Shown here: piece after piece, positions 15,506-23,688 of the stretch | Layout: the number at the start of each line of letters is the position of its first letter | Position numbering within the stretch: the stretch's first letter is position 1 | Assembly: GCF_900109145.1 (NCBI RefSeq) | Contig: NZ_FNYY01000020.1 | Span: 1 to 64,000, forward strand | Length of the DNA: 64,000 nucleotides | Direction: 5' to 3' | DNA from: Marinovum algicola | Lineage (GTDB): Bacteria > Pseudomonadota > Alphaproteobacteria > Rhodobacterales > Rhodobacteraceae | Program-made: the position numbers and the translations under genes | The notes under the pieces: generated by a model | The model's database searches: none | Told to the model about the DNA's origin: nothing | Seen by the model: only the letters and a program-made list of their open reading frames with translations

Positions 15506-15970
15506 ATGACCGACACCACGCACGCGGAGGTTGAGAAGGGCTTGGAGAAGCGCCTTCCTACTCCAGAGGAAATCAGCTCTGCTGCGCATGCGGCCACGGC
15601 CATCGCCATCGCTATGGATGCCGACGGAAACCTGAAGGTTTCCGGTCAGGATGGGGACCATGTTCACATCGCGCCCGCCGTCGGCCATCTGATCATCGAC
15701 CTGCTGGGTCATGTGGCCTCTGGCAATATGGTGACCCTCGTCCCGGTCGGTACGATGCTGACCACGCAAGAGGCAGCGGACATGCTGAATGTGTCTCGGC
15801 CGCATCTCACGAAGCTCTTGAAGGCGGGGGAAATCGAATTCGAGGAAGTCGGCAAGCACAGGCGCGTCCCGCTCGAAGCCTTGACCGCCTACCGGGAGAG
15901 AAAGCGGCAGGAGCGTGAGGACGCGCTCGATGAGCTCGCTCGGCTCGGCCAGGAGTTTGACGCAGCTTGA
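15506..15970 (+). CDS. excisionase-type HTH antitoxin of a PIN toxin pair
   Basis: A 154-aa protein. The C-terminal half is a MerR/excisionase-like winged helix (MLTTQEAADMLNVSRPHLTKLLKAGEIEFEEVGKHRRVPLEAL), and the Glu/Arg-rich end (AYRERKRQEREDALDELARLG) should contact the toxin. AAGGGAGAAAACC precedes the ATG. Its stop overlaps the TTG start of the PIN gene (TTGA), the coupling expected of a toxin-antitoxin operon. Confidence 0.85.
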   Translation: MTDTTHAEVEKGLEKRLPTPEEISSAAHAATAIAIAMDADGNLKVSGQDGDHVHIAPAVGHLIIDLLGHVASGNMVTLVPVGTMLTTQEAADMLNVSRPHLTKLLKAGEIEFEEVGKHRRVPLEALTAYRERKRQEREDALDELARLGQEFDAA

Positions 15971-16545
15971 GTATCGTCGCCAATCCCTTTGTCGTGATCC
16001 TGGACGCGAACGTCCTGTTTCCCTTCCGCGTCCGGGATGTCCTGCTGACCTTCGCGCATGAAGGCCTGTTCCGCGCACGCTTCACGGACGAGATCATGGC
16101 CGAATGGACGGAAAACCTGATCGAATTGAAGCCATCGCTTGAGGACAGCATAAATTCTCAAGCCCGCATGATCCGGCAGACCTTCGACGAATGCTTCGTG
16201 ACGGGACATATGTCTCTGATCGAGGGCCTCGATATGCCGGACAAAGATGATCGACACGTCCTCGCGGCCGCGATCCGGTGTTCCGCCCAGGTCATCGTGA
16301 CGGAAAACAAGCGCGATTTCCCGTCGGGTCTTCTTGATGACTATGACATCCAGGTACTGGGCGCCGATGATATGCTCGTGAACACATACGAGCTCTTTCC
16401 CGTCGAAGCTGCTCGTGCGCTTGGGCGGGTTCGTCGCCGGTACAGGAACCCGAGCATGACCGTGAGCGAGTTTCTTCTCGATCTCACCCGGGCAGGCCTT
16501 CCGAAACTCGCAGCGGTCGCGCGACGAGACATCGAGGCGCTTTGA
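15967..16545 (+). CDS. PIN-domain toxin (VapC-like ribonuclease)
   Basis: A 192-aa protein with the PIN fold: first acidic residue in FVVILDANVLFPF (Asp13), the second acidic cluster in TDEIMAEWTENLIELK, and the third in DMPDKDDRHVLAAAI, followed by VTENKRDFPS. A family-specific C-terminal helix (MTVSEFLLDLTRAGLPKLAAV) extends beyond ordinary VapC. The TTG start overlaps the antitoxin stop by four bases. It probably cleaves structured RNA when freed from its partner. Confidence 0.85.
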   Translation: MSIVANPFVVILDANVLFPFRVRDVLLTFAHEGLFRARFTDEIMAEWTENLIELKPSLEDSINSQARMIRQTFDECFVTGHMSLIEGLDMPDKDDRHVLAAAIRCSAQVIVTENKRDFPSGLLDDYDIQVLGADDMLVNTYELFPVEAARALGRVRRRYRNPSMTVSEFLLDLTRAGLPKLAAVARRDIEAL

Positions 16546-17194
16546 CAGCCTACGTGGAGTGTGCCGCAAGGACGCAGACCAGGAAGGTCGGCCCGAAGGT
16601 GGCGAGCTTCAAACGTGATCGACGCGTCTCGCATGCGGCGCGGTGGTCACCGCCAGCCTGACGGCTCTCCCCTGCTCGGCTTCGCGTGTCGCAGGGGAGA
16701 TATCGGCCCTTGGCCGATCGCGCATTCGGCCATGCGGCCTCACCGCGGCGTTGCGCTTGGCGTCCCGGTTTGCCCGCCTCGCGAGCACGTCCCTCCCCGG
16801 CCGCTCCGCCGGATTGCGCTCAGGTCTGTTTTGCGGGGCAAAACGATCCCGCCGCTTCATCCGTCTCCCGCGTCCGGTCGGGCCGTTTGCCTGCTCGGGT
16901 CGGGCAAACCTACCGTCAAAACACACACACATGAGCGTGGAAGCATATCCTCCGGATGGCCCCCAAATCAGCCCGCGTCAAGGATCGCAAAACTTTTCGG
17001 CGAGGGCAGAGCCCGTGGCGCGGGGCGGTCCCGTGCGTGAGGGTGCGCGTGTGTCGGGTGCTGCGCTCGGAAAACTTTTGCGCCCGGCAAGCCGGCGGCT
17101 GCGCCGTCCCTGACCCGGGCAGATTCGGAAACCAGACATTCGGCCATGCCACCACACTCACGTGGTGGTCGAACCCAATATCTGGAGAAAGAAC
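16546..17194 (+). other. 649-base hairpin-rich non-coding spacer
   Basis: No convincing gene on either strand; the open frames are compositionally biased shadows. It holds three perfect hairpins: TCTCCCCTGC/GCAGGGGAGA (16666-16700), ATCGGCC/GGCCGAT with a 3-base loop (16702-16718), and GTTTGCC/GGCAAAC (16885-16909). Two copies of AAAACTTTT lie at 16989-16997 and 17071-17079. Such a spacer in a leading region could act on single-stranded DNA, but this is inference. Confidence 0.5.
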
Positions 17195-18124
17195 ATGGCT
17201 TACGACACCGTTAACACCTACGAGACCATCGAGCTTTTCGGGCTGACCGAGAAGGACGCGCAGCTGCCGATCCCGGAGGATCACGTCCTGACCGACCGCA
17301 TCATCCGCGAGAGCTTCGAGTCTTTGCTCGGGCCGCTGCGCGGGACCGGGCTTGAAGCGGAAATCGAACCGCTGGCCCATGGGCTGGCGACGATCCTGCA
17401 GCGCCGCAAGGTGGCGCTCGGCAAGGAGGTCGACCGCACCGCCGACAAGATCGGCGCGCTGGCAAAATCTCACGATGGATCGGAGATCGCCGAGACCGCG
17501 CTCGAAGAGGCGCAGGCGCGCTTTGTGCAACTGCGCGAGATCGTCGGCGCCATCGAGGTGATGAGCGAGGCGGCGGCGGAATGCTACGAGGTCGAGACGG
17601 GCCACGCCTTCATCCCGGCAGCCGGGTCGCGCGCAAGCGTCCGGGCGCAAGAGACCGGGGCGGTCTTCGAGGCGCGGCAGCTGCTCGAACAGCATGATCG
17701 CGAAACCGCCGAGAAGTCGAAAGTCGAGGGGGTTCCCCTGATCGTCTCGGGCGCCACCGACTGGACCGATATCGACCTCATCTTCAACACGCTCGACAAG
17801 GTTCGGCAGCGCATCCGGCAAAACCGTAACCAGGAGATCTTTCTCTGCCACAAGGGCGGCAAGCATGGCGCCGAGATGATCGCCGCACGGTGGGCGCGGG
17901 CGCGCGGCGTCGCGCAGGCGCGCTTCGATCCGCGCTGGTCCGCACATGGGCGGGCGGCTCCGTTCAAGTGCAACGATGAGATGCTCGACGACAATTTCGC
18001 CGCGACGGGTGTTGTGCTCTTCGGCGGCAACGGGGTGGCGCTGAACCTCGGGCAGAAGGCCGAGGCAAAGGGACTGACCGTGATGCGGGTCGCCGATCCG
18101 GCGAAGAAGGCATCGGATGAATGA
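17195..18124 (+). CDS. DUF2493 (SLOG-like) family protein
   Basis: A 309-aa protein. The long helical N-terminal half is charged (QARFVQLREIVGAIEVMSEAAAE). The C-terminal DUF2493 domain shows SGATDWTDIDLIFNTLD, CHKGGKHGAEMIAARWARARG, FDPRWSAHGRAAPFKCNDEML and GVVLFGGNG. This is a Rossmann-like nucleotide-binding fold related to DprA/SLOG domains. GGAGAAAGAAC precedes the ATG. It is widespread on alphaproteobacterial plasmids with no proven role; sensing nucleotides or ssDNA is plausible. A terminator follows. Confidence 0.85.
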   Translation: MAYDTVNTYETIELFGLTEKDAQLPIPEDHVLTDRIIRESFESLLGPLRGTGLEAEIEPLAHGLATILQRRKVALGKEVDRTADKIGALAKSHDGSEIAETALEEAQARFVQLREIVGAIEVMSEAAAECYEVETGHAFIPAAGSRASVRAQETGAVFEARQLLEQHDRETAEKSKVEGVPLIVSGATDWTDIDLIFNTLDKVRQRIRQNRNQEIFLCHKGGKHGAEMIAARWARARGVAQARFDPRWSAHGRAAPFKCNDEMLDDNFAATGVVLFGGNGVALNLGQKAEAKGLTVMRVADPAKKASDE

Positions 18125-18132
18125 CCGAGAGA

Positions 18133-18159
18133 GGGTCGCGCACGGCGCGGCCCTTTCTT
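18133..18159 (+). terminator. terminator after the DUF2493 gene
   Basis: Stem GGGTCGCGC/GCGCGGCCC (9 bp with one G-T pair), 3-base loop, then TTTCTTCC, 9 bases after the stop. Confidence 0.65.
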
Positions 18160-18360
18160 CCCGTCCTCTCGGGTTGCCTTCCAGCCGTTGGAAGGGACGG
18201 ACTGAAGATCATTTCCCTGACCGGCGAAAGGGCGTTCCGGCCCGGCTTCGGCGGGGTTGTTTCGTTTGGGACGGGCCTTTTGGTGTCCTGCCGCGTCAGA
18301 GCCCGAGGCCCTGCCGCAGTAGGACTGGCGCTATCCGCGCGGGAGCCGCTGTCACGGCGA

Positions 18361-18382
18361 AATGGCCCCAGAAGGGGCCATT
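18361..18382. terminator. hairpin between convergent genes
   Basis: Perfect stem AATGGCCCC/GGGGCCATT with loop AGAA, 13 bases past the stop of the leftward gene. No long T-run on either strand; probably a bidirectional stop or RNA-end stabiliser. Confidence 0.5.
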
Positions 18383-18394
18383 CCAATCCGTGAG

Positions 18395-18694
18395 CTAATG
18401 GCTCGCAGGTATAGGAACGATCAGCACATCCTCATCCGGGCACATCTGGCTGTGATACTGGATCATGGCATCGGCCGAGCGGAAGTGCTTGTGCTCGCCG
18501 GACGACGTCGTGAACACCGGCTCTTCCGTCTCGTCCGGGAAGACACCCATGACGACCCAGACGGTTTTGCCGTTCGCAGGGTCTTTGTGGGGTTCGTAGC
18601 GCAGGCGGCCCCCGCGTTTGATGAACTGGCGCACCTTGTTGCCGAGTAGCAGGGCGCGCTTCGGTTGTCGGACAGCCTCGCTCGATTGGTCCAT
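18395..18694 (-). CDS. small conserved protein, paralogue of the gene at 45462
   Basis: A 99-aa protein with the pattern V-x2-F-x3-GG-x-L-x-Y-x-P, a Trp/Val strand (VWVVMGVFPDETEEPVF), then GEHKHFRSADAMIQYH and PDEDVLIVPIP. The protein at 45462-45746 has the same succession (VQNFLEKGGKLDYRP, SPVISSKTGEARVFKSSDALVSFH, PDAEGVWVPAP). Both lack signal or membrane segments. AAGGAGGC upstream supports the ATG. It stands alone against the direction of its neighbours. Function unknown; possibly a small regulator or adaptor of transfer genes. Confidence 0.75.
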   Translation of the reverse strand: MDQSSEAVRQPKRALLLGNKVRQFIKRGGRLRYEPHKDPANGKTVWVVMGVFPDETEEPVFTTSSGEHKHFRSADAMIQYHSQMCPDEDVLIVPIPASH

Positions 18695-19698
18695 TTATGC
18701 CTCCTTCTTGGTCCGTCTGTGTCGTGCCACAGGTTGGGTGACCGGCGGCGCAACGGGTCGTGTCGGCTCGCCGCTCAGGAAGAAGCGGTCGGCTGAGAAC
18801 GTCATGCTGGCTCTCGGTCATGAACCCATGACGCGGGTCTTCGCAGCGTCACTGAGACAGTCGCGAAAAGCGGTCACCGTGGGTACTCACCACCAAGAAC
18901 CAAGCCCGGAATTGCTACTTTGAATCAGGCTCAGGTTGAACCTTGCTGTTCCTTCGTTGCGCGGAAAGACGCCAATCAACGTCAGGGCAAGGCACTGAAA
19001 GTCGATAAGTTTTTGAATGTGTCTCAGTTTTTGGGGGGCCGCTGAAGATCAGCTTTGACGCGTATTCCTCGTTTGGATGGCGCACTGGGACTGCAATTCA
19101 GCTCCAAATTTCCGCCGGGTCGATTTGCGACGGACGGATGGGGGCGAGCGGTTTTCCAGCCTGGAATGGAGCGACCTTGGGAGCGGAGTTTCAGGCCGAA
19201 GCAGGCCCCGAACGAGACCCCAAGTATCGAGAGAGGGGCTTGTGGGAAACCGCGGCGGGACGTTGGGTCTGGGCGAATCCCGCGCTGGCGCGGGACCGCG
19301 TGCCGAGGTTCCGGCCGGCGGTGCCGACCTCCACCCCGTGCCGGACACCCCCGCGCTCCCTTCGACCAAGGGCGCTGCGGTCTGTCTCTCCGAGCCAGCC
19401 CTCAGCGCGGCCGAATGGTCGCTCAGGGGCCTCCGTCTCGGCCAGAGGTCTGGCCCGCATTTCGCGATCGGTTCGGGGCGGCAAAACCACGCAGAAAGGA
19501 ACGCGCAGGTTCGGGCATCCGCCAGTGTGCGGCAGCGCCTTCGCGGTGTGGCGATTTGATTGGGAGAGCATGCGTCGGCCACGTCCCGGTGCAAGGGCGA
19601 GCCCTTCTCCACTGCGCTGCGCTTTGTTGCGACCGCAGGCGGTGCACCCGTCCGGTCTGGGCCGTCGCGGTGGTCTCCCGAAGTCGTCCAACATCGAA
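18695..19698. other. 1-kb GC-rich spacer without a convincing gene
   Basis: Many overlapping open frames exist on both strands, but all are Arg/Pro/Ala-rich and none shows a fold or motif. I see no tRNA, rRNA or insertion-sequence end. With 19864-20294 it forms a long leader before the second ardC, in the same plasmid arm as the hairpin-rich spacer at 16546. Confidence 0.4.
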
Positions 19699-19863
19699 AT
19701 GAGCACCACAATGAACAAGATCATCGCCCGTCTGCGCTCAATCCTGCGAAGCCTTTCCACCATGGCGAACCTCAAGATCTCGGTCGCGCTCAGCGCCCCC
19801 GGCTTCCTGAAGGTCGAGGTCAGCTATTCCCGCAACCTGGATCGGCCACCGGAGGAGGGCTGA
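19699..19863 (+). CDS. possible 54-aa basic peptide
   Basis: The frame starts MSTTMNKIIARLRSILRSLSTMANLKIS and ends YSRNLDRPPEEG. The first half is an amphipathic basic helix and the second a beta-like strand. No Shine-Dalgarno is clear. It differs in composition from the surrounding Arg/Pro shadows, which is why it is listed. Function unknown. Confidence 0.35.
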   Translation: MSTTMNKIIARLRSILRSLSTMANLKISVALSAPGFLKVEVSYSRNLDRPPEEG

Positions 19864-20294
19864 TGGCCGTCGTCGGCCTCGGCCAGCTGACCTTCCCGCA
19901 AAGATCAGAAGAGACCTGCGCAGTTTGCGCGGGTCACATGTCATCAGAGGTCAGGACAGGGGATCGACGGGCGTGCGCCCGCTCACCCCCGCCCTGGCTG
20001 TTTCCTTTGATCTTGTCCGCCCAACAGACCTGCCCCGGAAAGTCAAAAGACAAGCGCCGCGCAGGCGCGTCGTCTCCGACGAGGACCGTGTCCTCGGCCT
20101 CCGGCCTGCGGGCCGCACCAACCTCGTCTCCGATCCTTTGACTGTCCGGTTCAGGCCCGTGGGTCGGGCTTCGCCCTCTCCCACTCTGTTCCGCCGAAAA
20201 CATGCGTTTTCGGTCGGATCAGGTGGCCGAGGCGCAGCCCATCGGCGGAAGGAGGGCACCAAGCCTCCCCGTCTCACCTTGAAGGAGGCCACAA
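19864..20294 (+). other. leader region before the second ardC
   Basis: Contains a perfect hairpin CCGAAAAC/GTTTTCGG at 20194-20213 and, at its end, a strong Shine-Dalgarno (GAAGGAGG) for ardC. Otherwise no gene is supported. The hairpin could be a transcription terminator, a regulatory leader or an ssDNA structure. Confidence 0.4.
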
Positions 20295-21176
20295 ATGGCT
20301 AAATCGGATTTCGACATCTACCAGCACGTCACCAACCAGATCATCGAGGCGATGGAGGCGGGCGTTTCGCCTTGGCGCAAGCCGTGGTCTGGTGGCGAGC
20401 GGGGCGGCACATTCCCGCTGCGGGCGAATGGCGAACCGTATCGGGGGATCAATGTGCTGATGCTCTGGCTTGCCGCCCATGCCAACGGGTTTGCTTCGGC
20501 GCATTGGTTCACCTTCAAACAGGCGAAGGACCTCGGCGCGCATGTGCGCAAAGGTCAGAAGTCGTCGACGGTGGTGAAATACGGGACCGTCGAGCGCGAG
20601 AATGATGATGGCGAGGCGGTCGCGATCCCCTACGCCCGCGCCTATCGCGTCTTCAACGCCGACCAGATCGAAGGCTTGCCGGAAGAATTCTACAACCGTC
20701 CCGAGGTGCAGGAGGATCTTGGCACGCGTCCCCTGCCGGAAGTTGATGTTTTCTTCCAGGCGGTCGGGGCCAATGTCACGCATGGCGGTGCAAGGGCGTG
20801 CTATATCCCGTCGGAAGATCGCATCCAGATGCCGCCCGTGTCCGCGTTCATTTCTGCGCAGCACTATACGGCAACGCTCTGCCACGAGGTCACGCATTGG
20901 ACCGGGCATCGGTCGCGGTTGGACCGCTTCAAGGTCGGTAGCACCAAGGCGGACTATGCCCGCGAGGAGCTGATTGCCGAAATCGGTAGTTGCTTCCTTG
21001 GGGCGCACATTGGCGTGGAACCGACCATAAACGAGGCCGCGTCTTATCTCGATAGCTGGCTCGGAGTGCTGAAAGAGGACAAGCGGGCGATCTTCAAGGC
21101 GGCGAGCGCCGCGCAGAAAGCCGCGGATTTTGTTCTGGAGGCGGCCGCCGCCGGCGGGGCTTTACGCGCCGCCTGA
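20295..21176 (+). CDS. ardC: ArdC-type antirestriction protein (second copy)
   Basis: A 293-aa ArdC. The N-terminal ssDNA-binding part has ITNQ/IIEAMEAGVSPWRKPWSGG, YRGINVLMLWLAA and KGQKSSTVVKYG. The C-terminal zincin has HEVTH (197-201, with HWTGH following) and EELIAEIGSCFLG. It differs clearly from the copy at 5406 (HEVTH versus HELAH, no acidic insert), so the two are old paralogues rather than a recent duplication. It is the first gene of size left of parA in the inferred leading region. Confidence 0.92.
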   Translation: MAKSDFDIYQHVTNQIIEAMEAGVSPWRKPWSGGERGGTFPLRANGEPYRGINVLMLWLAAHANGFASAHWFTFKQAKDLGAHVRKGQKSSTVVKYGTVERENDDGEAVAIPYARAYRVFNADQIEGLPEEFYNRPEVQEDLGTRPLPEVDVFFQAVGANVTHGGARACYIPSEDRIQMPPVSAFISAQHYTATLCHEVTHWTGHRSRLDRFKVGSTKADYAREELIAEIGSCFLGAHIGVEPTINEAASYLDSWLGVLKEDKRAIFKAASAAQKAADFVLEAAAAGGALRAA

Positions 21177-21198
21177 GCAGATCGGCAAGACTTCGCAA

Positions 21199-21220
21199 GG
21201 GGCCCGCATTTGCGGGCCCC
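21199..21220 (+). terminator. hairpin after the second ardC
   Basis: Perfect 9-bp stem GGGGCCCGC/GCGGGCCCC with loop ATTT, 22 bases after the stop, followed by ATCTGTTT. Confidence 0.65.
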
Positions 21221-21411
21221 ATCTGTTTGAAGTCCATACATATGTATGGCTCTATGGACGCCACTAAAGGCACGCGGCCTGGCCTCAGGAAAAATTTGCC
21301 GCGCCGAGACAGATGTCTCGCCGCGGCGGCCTGTGGCCTAGGTCTGTCGCCCTGCATCAGGGCGCCGCGCATATGTCAGCCGAAATCCGACTGCGTTTTG
21401 CGGAGAGGTCG

Positions 21412-21684
21412 ATGCGCAATCCCACACGCATGTTTTCCATGAATATCCCCGTCGACGTGCATCGCGCCCTGAAGCGCGAGGCCTTCGAGCGGGACACGAC
21501 AATGGGCGAGATCGTCCTGGAGGCGCTCAGCCAATGGGGCTTGCGCCAGAAGACCGACGAGGAAGGAGCAGACCGTGAAGACGATCGTCATCGCGAACAA
21601 CAAGGGCGGCGTCGGCAAGACCACCGTGGCGAGCCAGATTGCCTTTTACCTTGGTCGCGCAGGCTATTCGGTAATTGCCGTTGA
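21412..21684 (+). CDS. ribbon-helix-helix-like protein overlapping parA
   Basis: A 90-aa frame: MRNPTRMFSMNIPVDVHRALKREAFERDTTMGEIVLEALSQWGLRQK. This is a classic ribbon-helix-helix (MFSMNIPVDVHRALKREA; TTMGEIVLEAL). GCGGAGAGG upstream supports the ATG at 21412; 21373 is an alternative. The folded part ends just before parA, but the frame stays open 110 bases into it, giving a basic tail of uncertain reality. It may be a partition autoregulator of the Omega/ParG/CopG kind. Confidence 0.65.
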   Translation: MRNPTRMFSMNIPVDVHRALKREAFERDTTMGEIVLEALSQWGLRQKTDEEGADREDDRHREQQGRRRQDHRGEPDCLLPWSRRLFGNCR

Positions 21685-22315
21685 TCTGGACGGGCAACGC
21701 AACCTGACCAGCGCCATGGGCGGCGCGCGGGTCGTCGGAAACGCGTTGCAGATGCTCGAGAGCGGCGAAGCGCCAAGCTTTTCCGTCGTTCCTGGCGAGG
21801 TCGTCCTGATCGAAGGAGACCGCGACGTGCCCGTCAGTTCGGACGATACGGTGCTGCAAGGCACCGTGGCGGCGCTGGACGGGTTAGCGGGTGCGGACTT
21901 CTGCATAATGGATACGCCACCGACATTCTCGGCGCTGGTCTACGGCGCGCTATTGACGGCGGATTTCATGCTGTCGCCCATCGAGCTGAAACGGTTTTCA
22001 CTCGATGGTGTCGAGGGCGTTCTGAAAGCCTTCGTGCAGGTACAGGAGATCAACGAGGGTATCCAGTTCCTGGGCCTGCTGCCGTCGCGATTTGACGCCG
22101 TGAAGAAGAACGAGCGCGAGACGCTGCTCGCCGTTGCGGAGTCCTATTCCAACCTTCTGGTGCCGCATGCCATCCGGAACCGGGTCGGCTATGAGGCGGC
22201 GGAGGCGGAAGGGATCCCGGTGTTCGAGGTGCCGACCGCAAGCGGCAAGGAGGCCGCCGCGGAGTTCGGTGCCTTTTTCGACTGGTTTATCGACGCTGTC
22301 GAGAAGGAGGATTGA
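21575..22315 (+). CDS. parA: ParA-family partition ATPase (IncC-like)
   Basis: A 246-aa small-type ParA with deviant Walker A KGGVGKTT (10-17), signature VIAVDLDGQRNLTSAMGG, and Walker B-like ADFCIMDTPPTFS. It lacks an N-terminal helix-turn-helix, as IncC and other type Ib-like ParAs do. GTG start with AAGGAG upstream. Its stop is 3 bases before parB. It drives plasmid segregation with ParB and centromere sites. Confidence 0.9.
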   Translation: MKTIVIANNKGGVGKTTVASQIAFYLGRAGYSVIAVDLDGQRNLTSAMGGARVVGNALQMLESGEAPSFSVVPGEVVLIEGDRDVPVSSDDTVLQGTVAALDGLAGADFCIMDTPPTFSALVYGALLTADFMLSPIELKRFSLDGVEGVLKAFVQVQEINEGIQFLGLLPSRFDAVKKNERETLLAVAESYSNLLVPHAIRNRVGYEAAEAEGIPVFEVPTASGKEAAAEFGAFFDWFIDAVEKED

Positions 22316-22318
22316 GCT

Positions 22319-23359
22319 ATGACTGACAAGAAATTTGGCAGCACGATGCAGACGCTGGACCGGCTCAAGAAAAGCGGCGATCTCGCGGCCCTGACACGGA
22401 AGAACAAACCGGCGCAGGCAGGGCAGCGCGACATCCCGATTGACGACATCGTGCCGGACCCCGAGCAGCCCCGTCGGCATTTCGACAAGGATCAGCTGGC
22501 CTCGCTGGCGGAGAGCATTCGGACCCAGGGGGTGCTTCAGGCGATCACGGTGCAGCCTGTCAACGATGCCGGGAAGCACATGCTGATCATGGGCGAGCGG
22601 CGTTTCCAGGCCGCGAAGCTGGCGGGACTGACCAAGATCCCGGCCGTCGTTCGCGAGATGACGGACGCGCTGCGCATCGCGCAGCTGACCGAGAATGTGC
22701 AGCGGGCCGATCTGACGACCCTGGAGGTGGCCGAGGCAGTCGCCGCCATGCGGGCAGCGGGCCAGTCGCGCAGCGCAATTGCCGAGGCGCTTGGCTGGAA
22801 CGAAGGTGAGGTGTCGCGCTTCGCCTCCCTGGCCAAGATGCCGGATGCGTTGCGAGATGCAGCCGCCCAAAATGCCCCGATCCGCGCCCTGTCGGATTTG
22901 AACACGCTCTGGAAGAAGGACGAAGCCGCCGTTCGGCAGTTTCTTAGCGAGACAGACGCCGGGGATGTCTCCCGCGTGACGGTCGAGCGTCTGAGGGGCA
23001 TGATCGAAGGCAAAGAGGCCGTGCCCGACGTGGGTGCTGCGGTGTCGCTGGCCCCCACGGTTCCCCAAGCTGAAGGACCGAAGCATACTCCTGATGCAAG
23101 CCTCGACGCGGCGGAAGCGGCAGGGCAGGGGAGCGCGCCAGGCAAAGCGCCTGCGGCCTCATCTCAGACTGTGCCCCGGCCGCGCGTCGCCAGCGCGTCG
23201 CCCGCCCTTCTGGTCCGTCATGCAGGACAGCTTGGCCGGGCCCTGCTCGATCAGCCCGCCTCGACCAGCCGGACCGTTATCATCCGCTTCGAGGAGGAGG
23301 GGCGGCTGGCGGAGGTCCCGCTGGCCGAGGTCGAGCTGGTGGAATTGCTGCGGGACTGA
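22319..23359 (+). CDS. parB: ParB-family partition protein (KorB-like)
   Basis: A 346-aa protein with an N-terminal ParB domain (DIVPDPEQPRRHF, MGERRFQAAKLAG, LTENVQRADLTTLE), central helix-turn-helix (SRSAIAEALGWNEGEVSRFASLAKMP), a disordered Ala/Pro linker (about 235-290) and a C-terminal SH3-like domain (SRTVIIRFEEEGRLAEVPLAEVELVELL) resembling KorB. Directly after parA, so one partition operon. Confidence 0.9.
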   Translation: MTDKKFGSTMQTLDRLKKSGDLAALTRKNKPAQAGQRDIPIDDIVPDPEQPRRHFDKDQLASLAESIRTQGVLQAITVQPVNDAGKHMLIMGERRFQAAKLAGLTKIPAVVREMTDALRIAQLTENVQRADLTTLEVAEAVAAMRAAGQSRSAIAEALGWNEGEVSRFASLAKMPDALRDAAAQNAPIRALSDLNTLWKKDEAAVRQFLSETDAGDVSRVTVERLRGMIEGKEAVPDVGAAVSLAPTVPQAEGPKHTPDASLDAAEAAGQGSAPGKAPAASSQTVPRPRVASASPALLVRHAGQLGRALLDQPASTSRTVIIRFEEEGRLAEVPLAEVELVELLRD

Positions 23360-23371
23360 GGAGGAAAAGAG

Positions 23372-23659
23372 ATGGTGAAGATCGCGCTTTGGAACGCAAT
23401 GCTGCTGATCCGCACGCCGGTTCAGGCGGCCCTCACGGTGCTGATGGTGCTGCACTTGGTCGCCGCGCTGGCCGGGGCGGTGATGATCTTTACCGGCTAT
23501 GGCGTTGATGCCGTCGATAAGATCCCGTTCGTTTATCCGGTCATCGCGCCGGTTTTGATGGCCGGCGTGTTCGTTGTCCTGAGCGCGTTGTCCTTCTACC
23601 TCGATAGCCTCGTCTTCCGTGTCACCCCGCGCAATCGCCTGCTGCTCCTCTGGGGCTAG
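23372..23659 (+). CDS. small inner-membrane protein of the par operon
   Basis: A 95-aa protein with two hydrophobic segments (about 16-41 TPVQAALTVLMVLHLVAALA and about 52-75 FVYPVIAPVLMAGVFVVLSA) and a basic C-terminus. GAGGAAAAGAG upstream; it starts 12 bases after parB and ends before a terminator, so it is the last gene of the operon. No family recognised. Entry exclusion or a link to transfer is possible but unsupported. Confidence 0.7.
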   Translation: MVKIALWNAMLLIRTPVQAALTVLMVLHLVAALAGAVMIFTGYGVDAVDKIPFVYPVIAPVLMAGVFVVLSALSFYLDSLVFRVTPRNRLLLLWG

Positions 23660-23688
23660 CGCTCGGCAAAGCAGGCCTGACGGATCGA

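Noticed and set aside
16916-17947. 343-aa leftward open frame
   Set aside because: Antisense to the DUF2493 gene and running through the hairpin-rich spacer; no fold recognised.
19049-19711. 220-aa leftward and 215-aa rightward open frames in the 18.7-20.3 kb spacer
   Set aside because: Both are Arg/Pro/Ser-rich on opposite strands of the same GC-rich DNA, with no ribosome site or domain.
21998-23086. 362-aa leftward open frame
   Set aside because: Antisense shadow of parA/parB.
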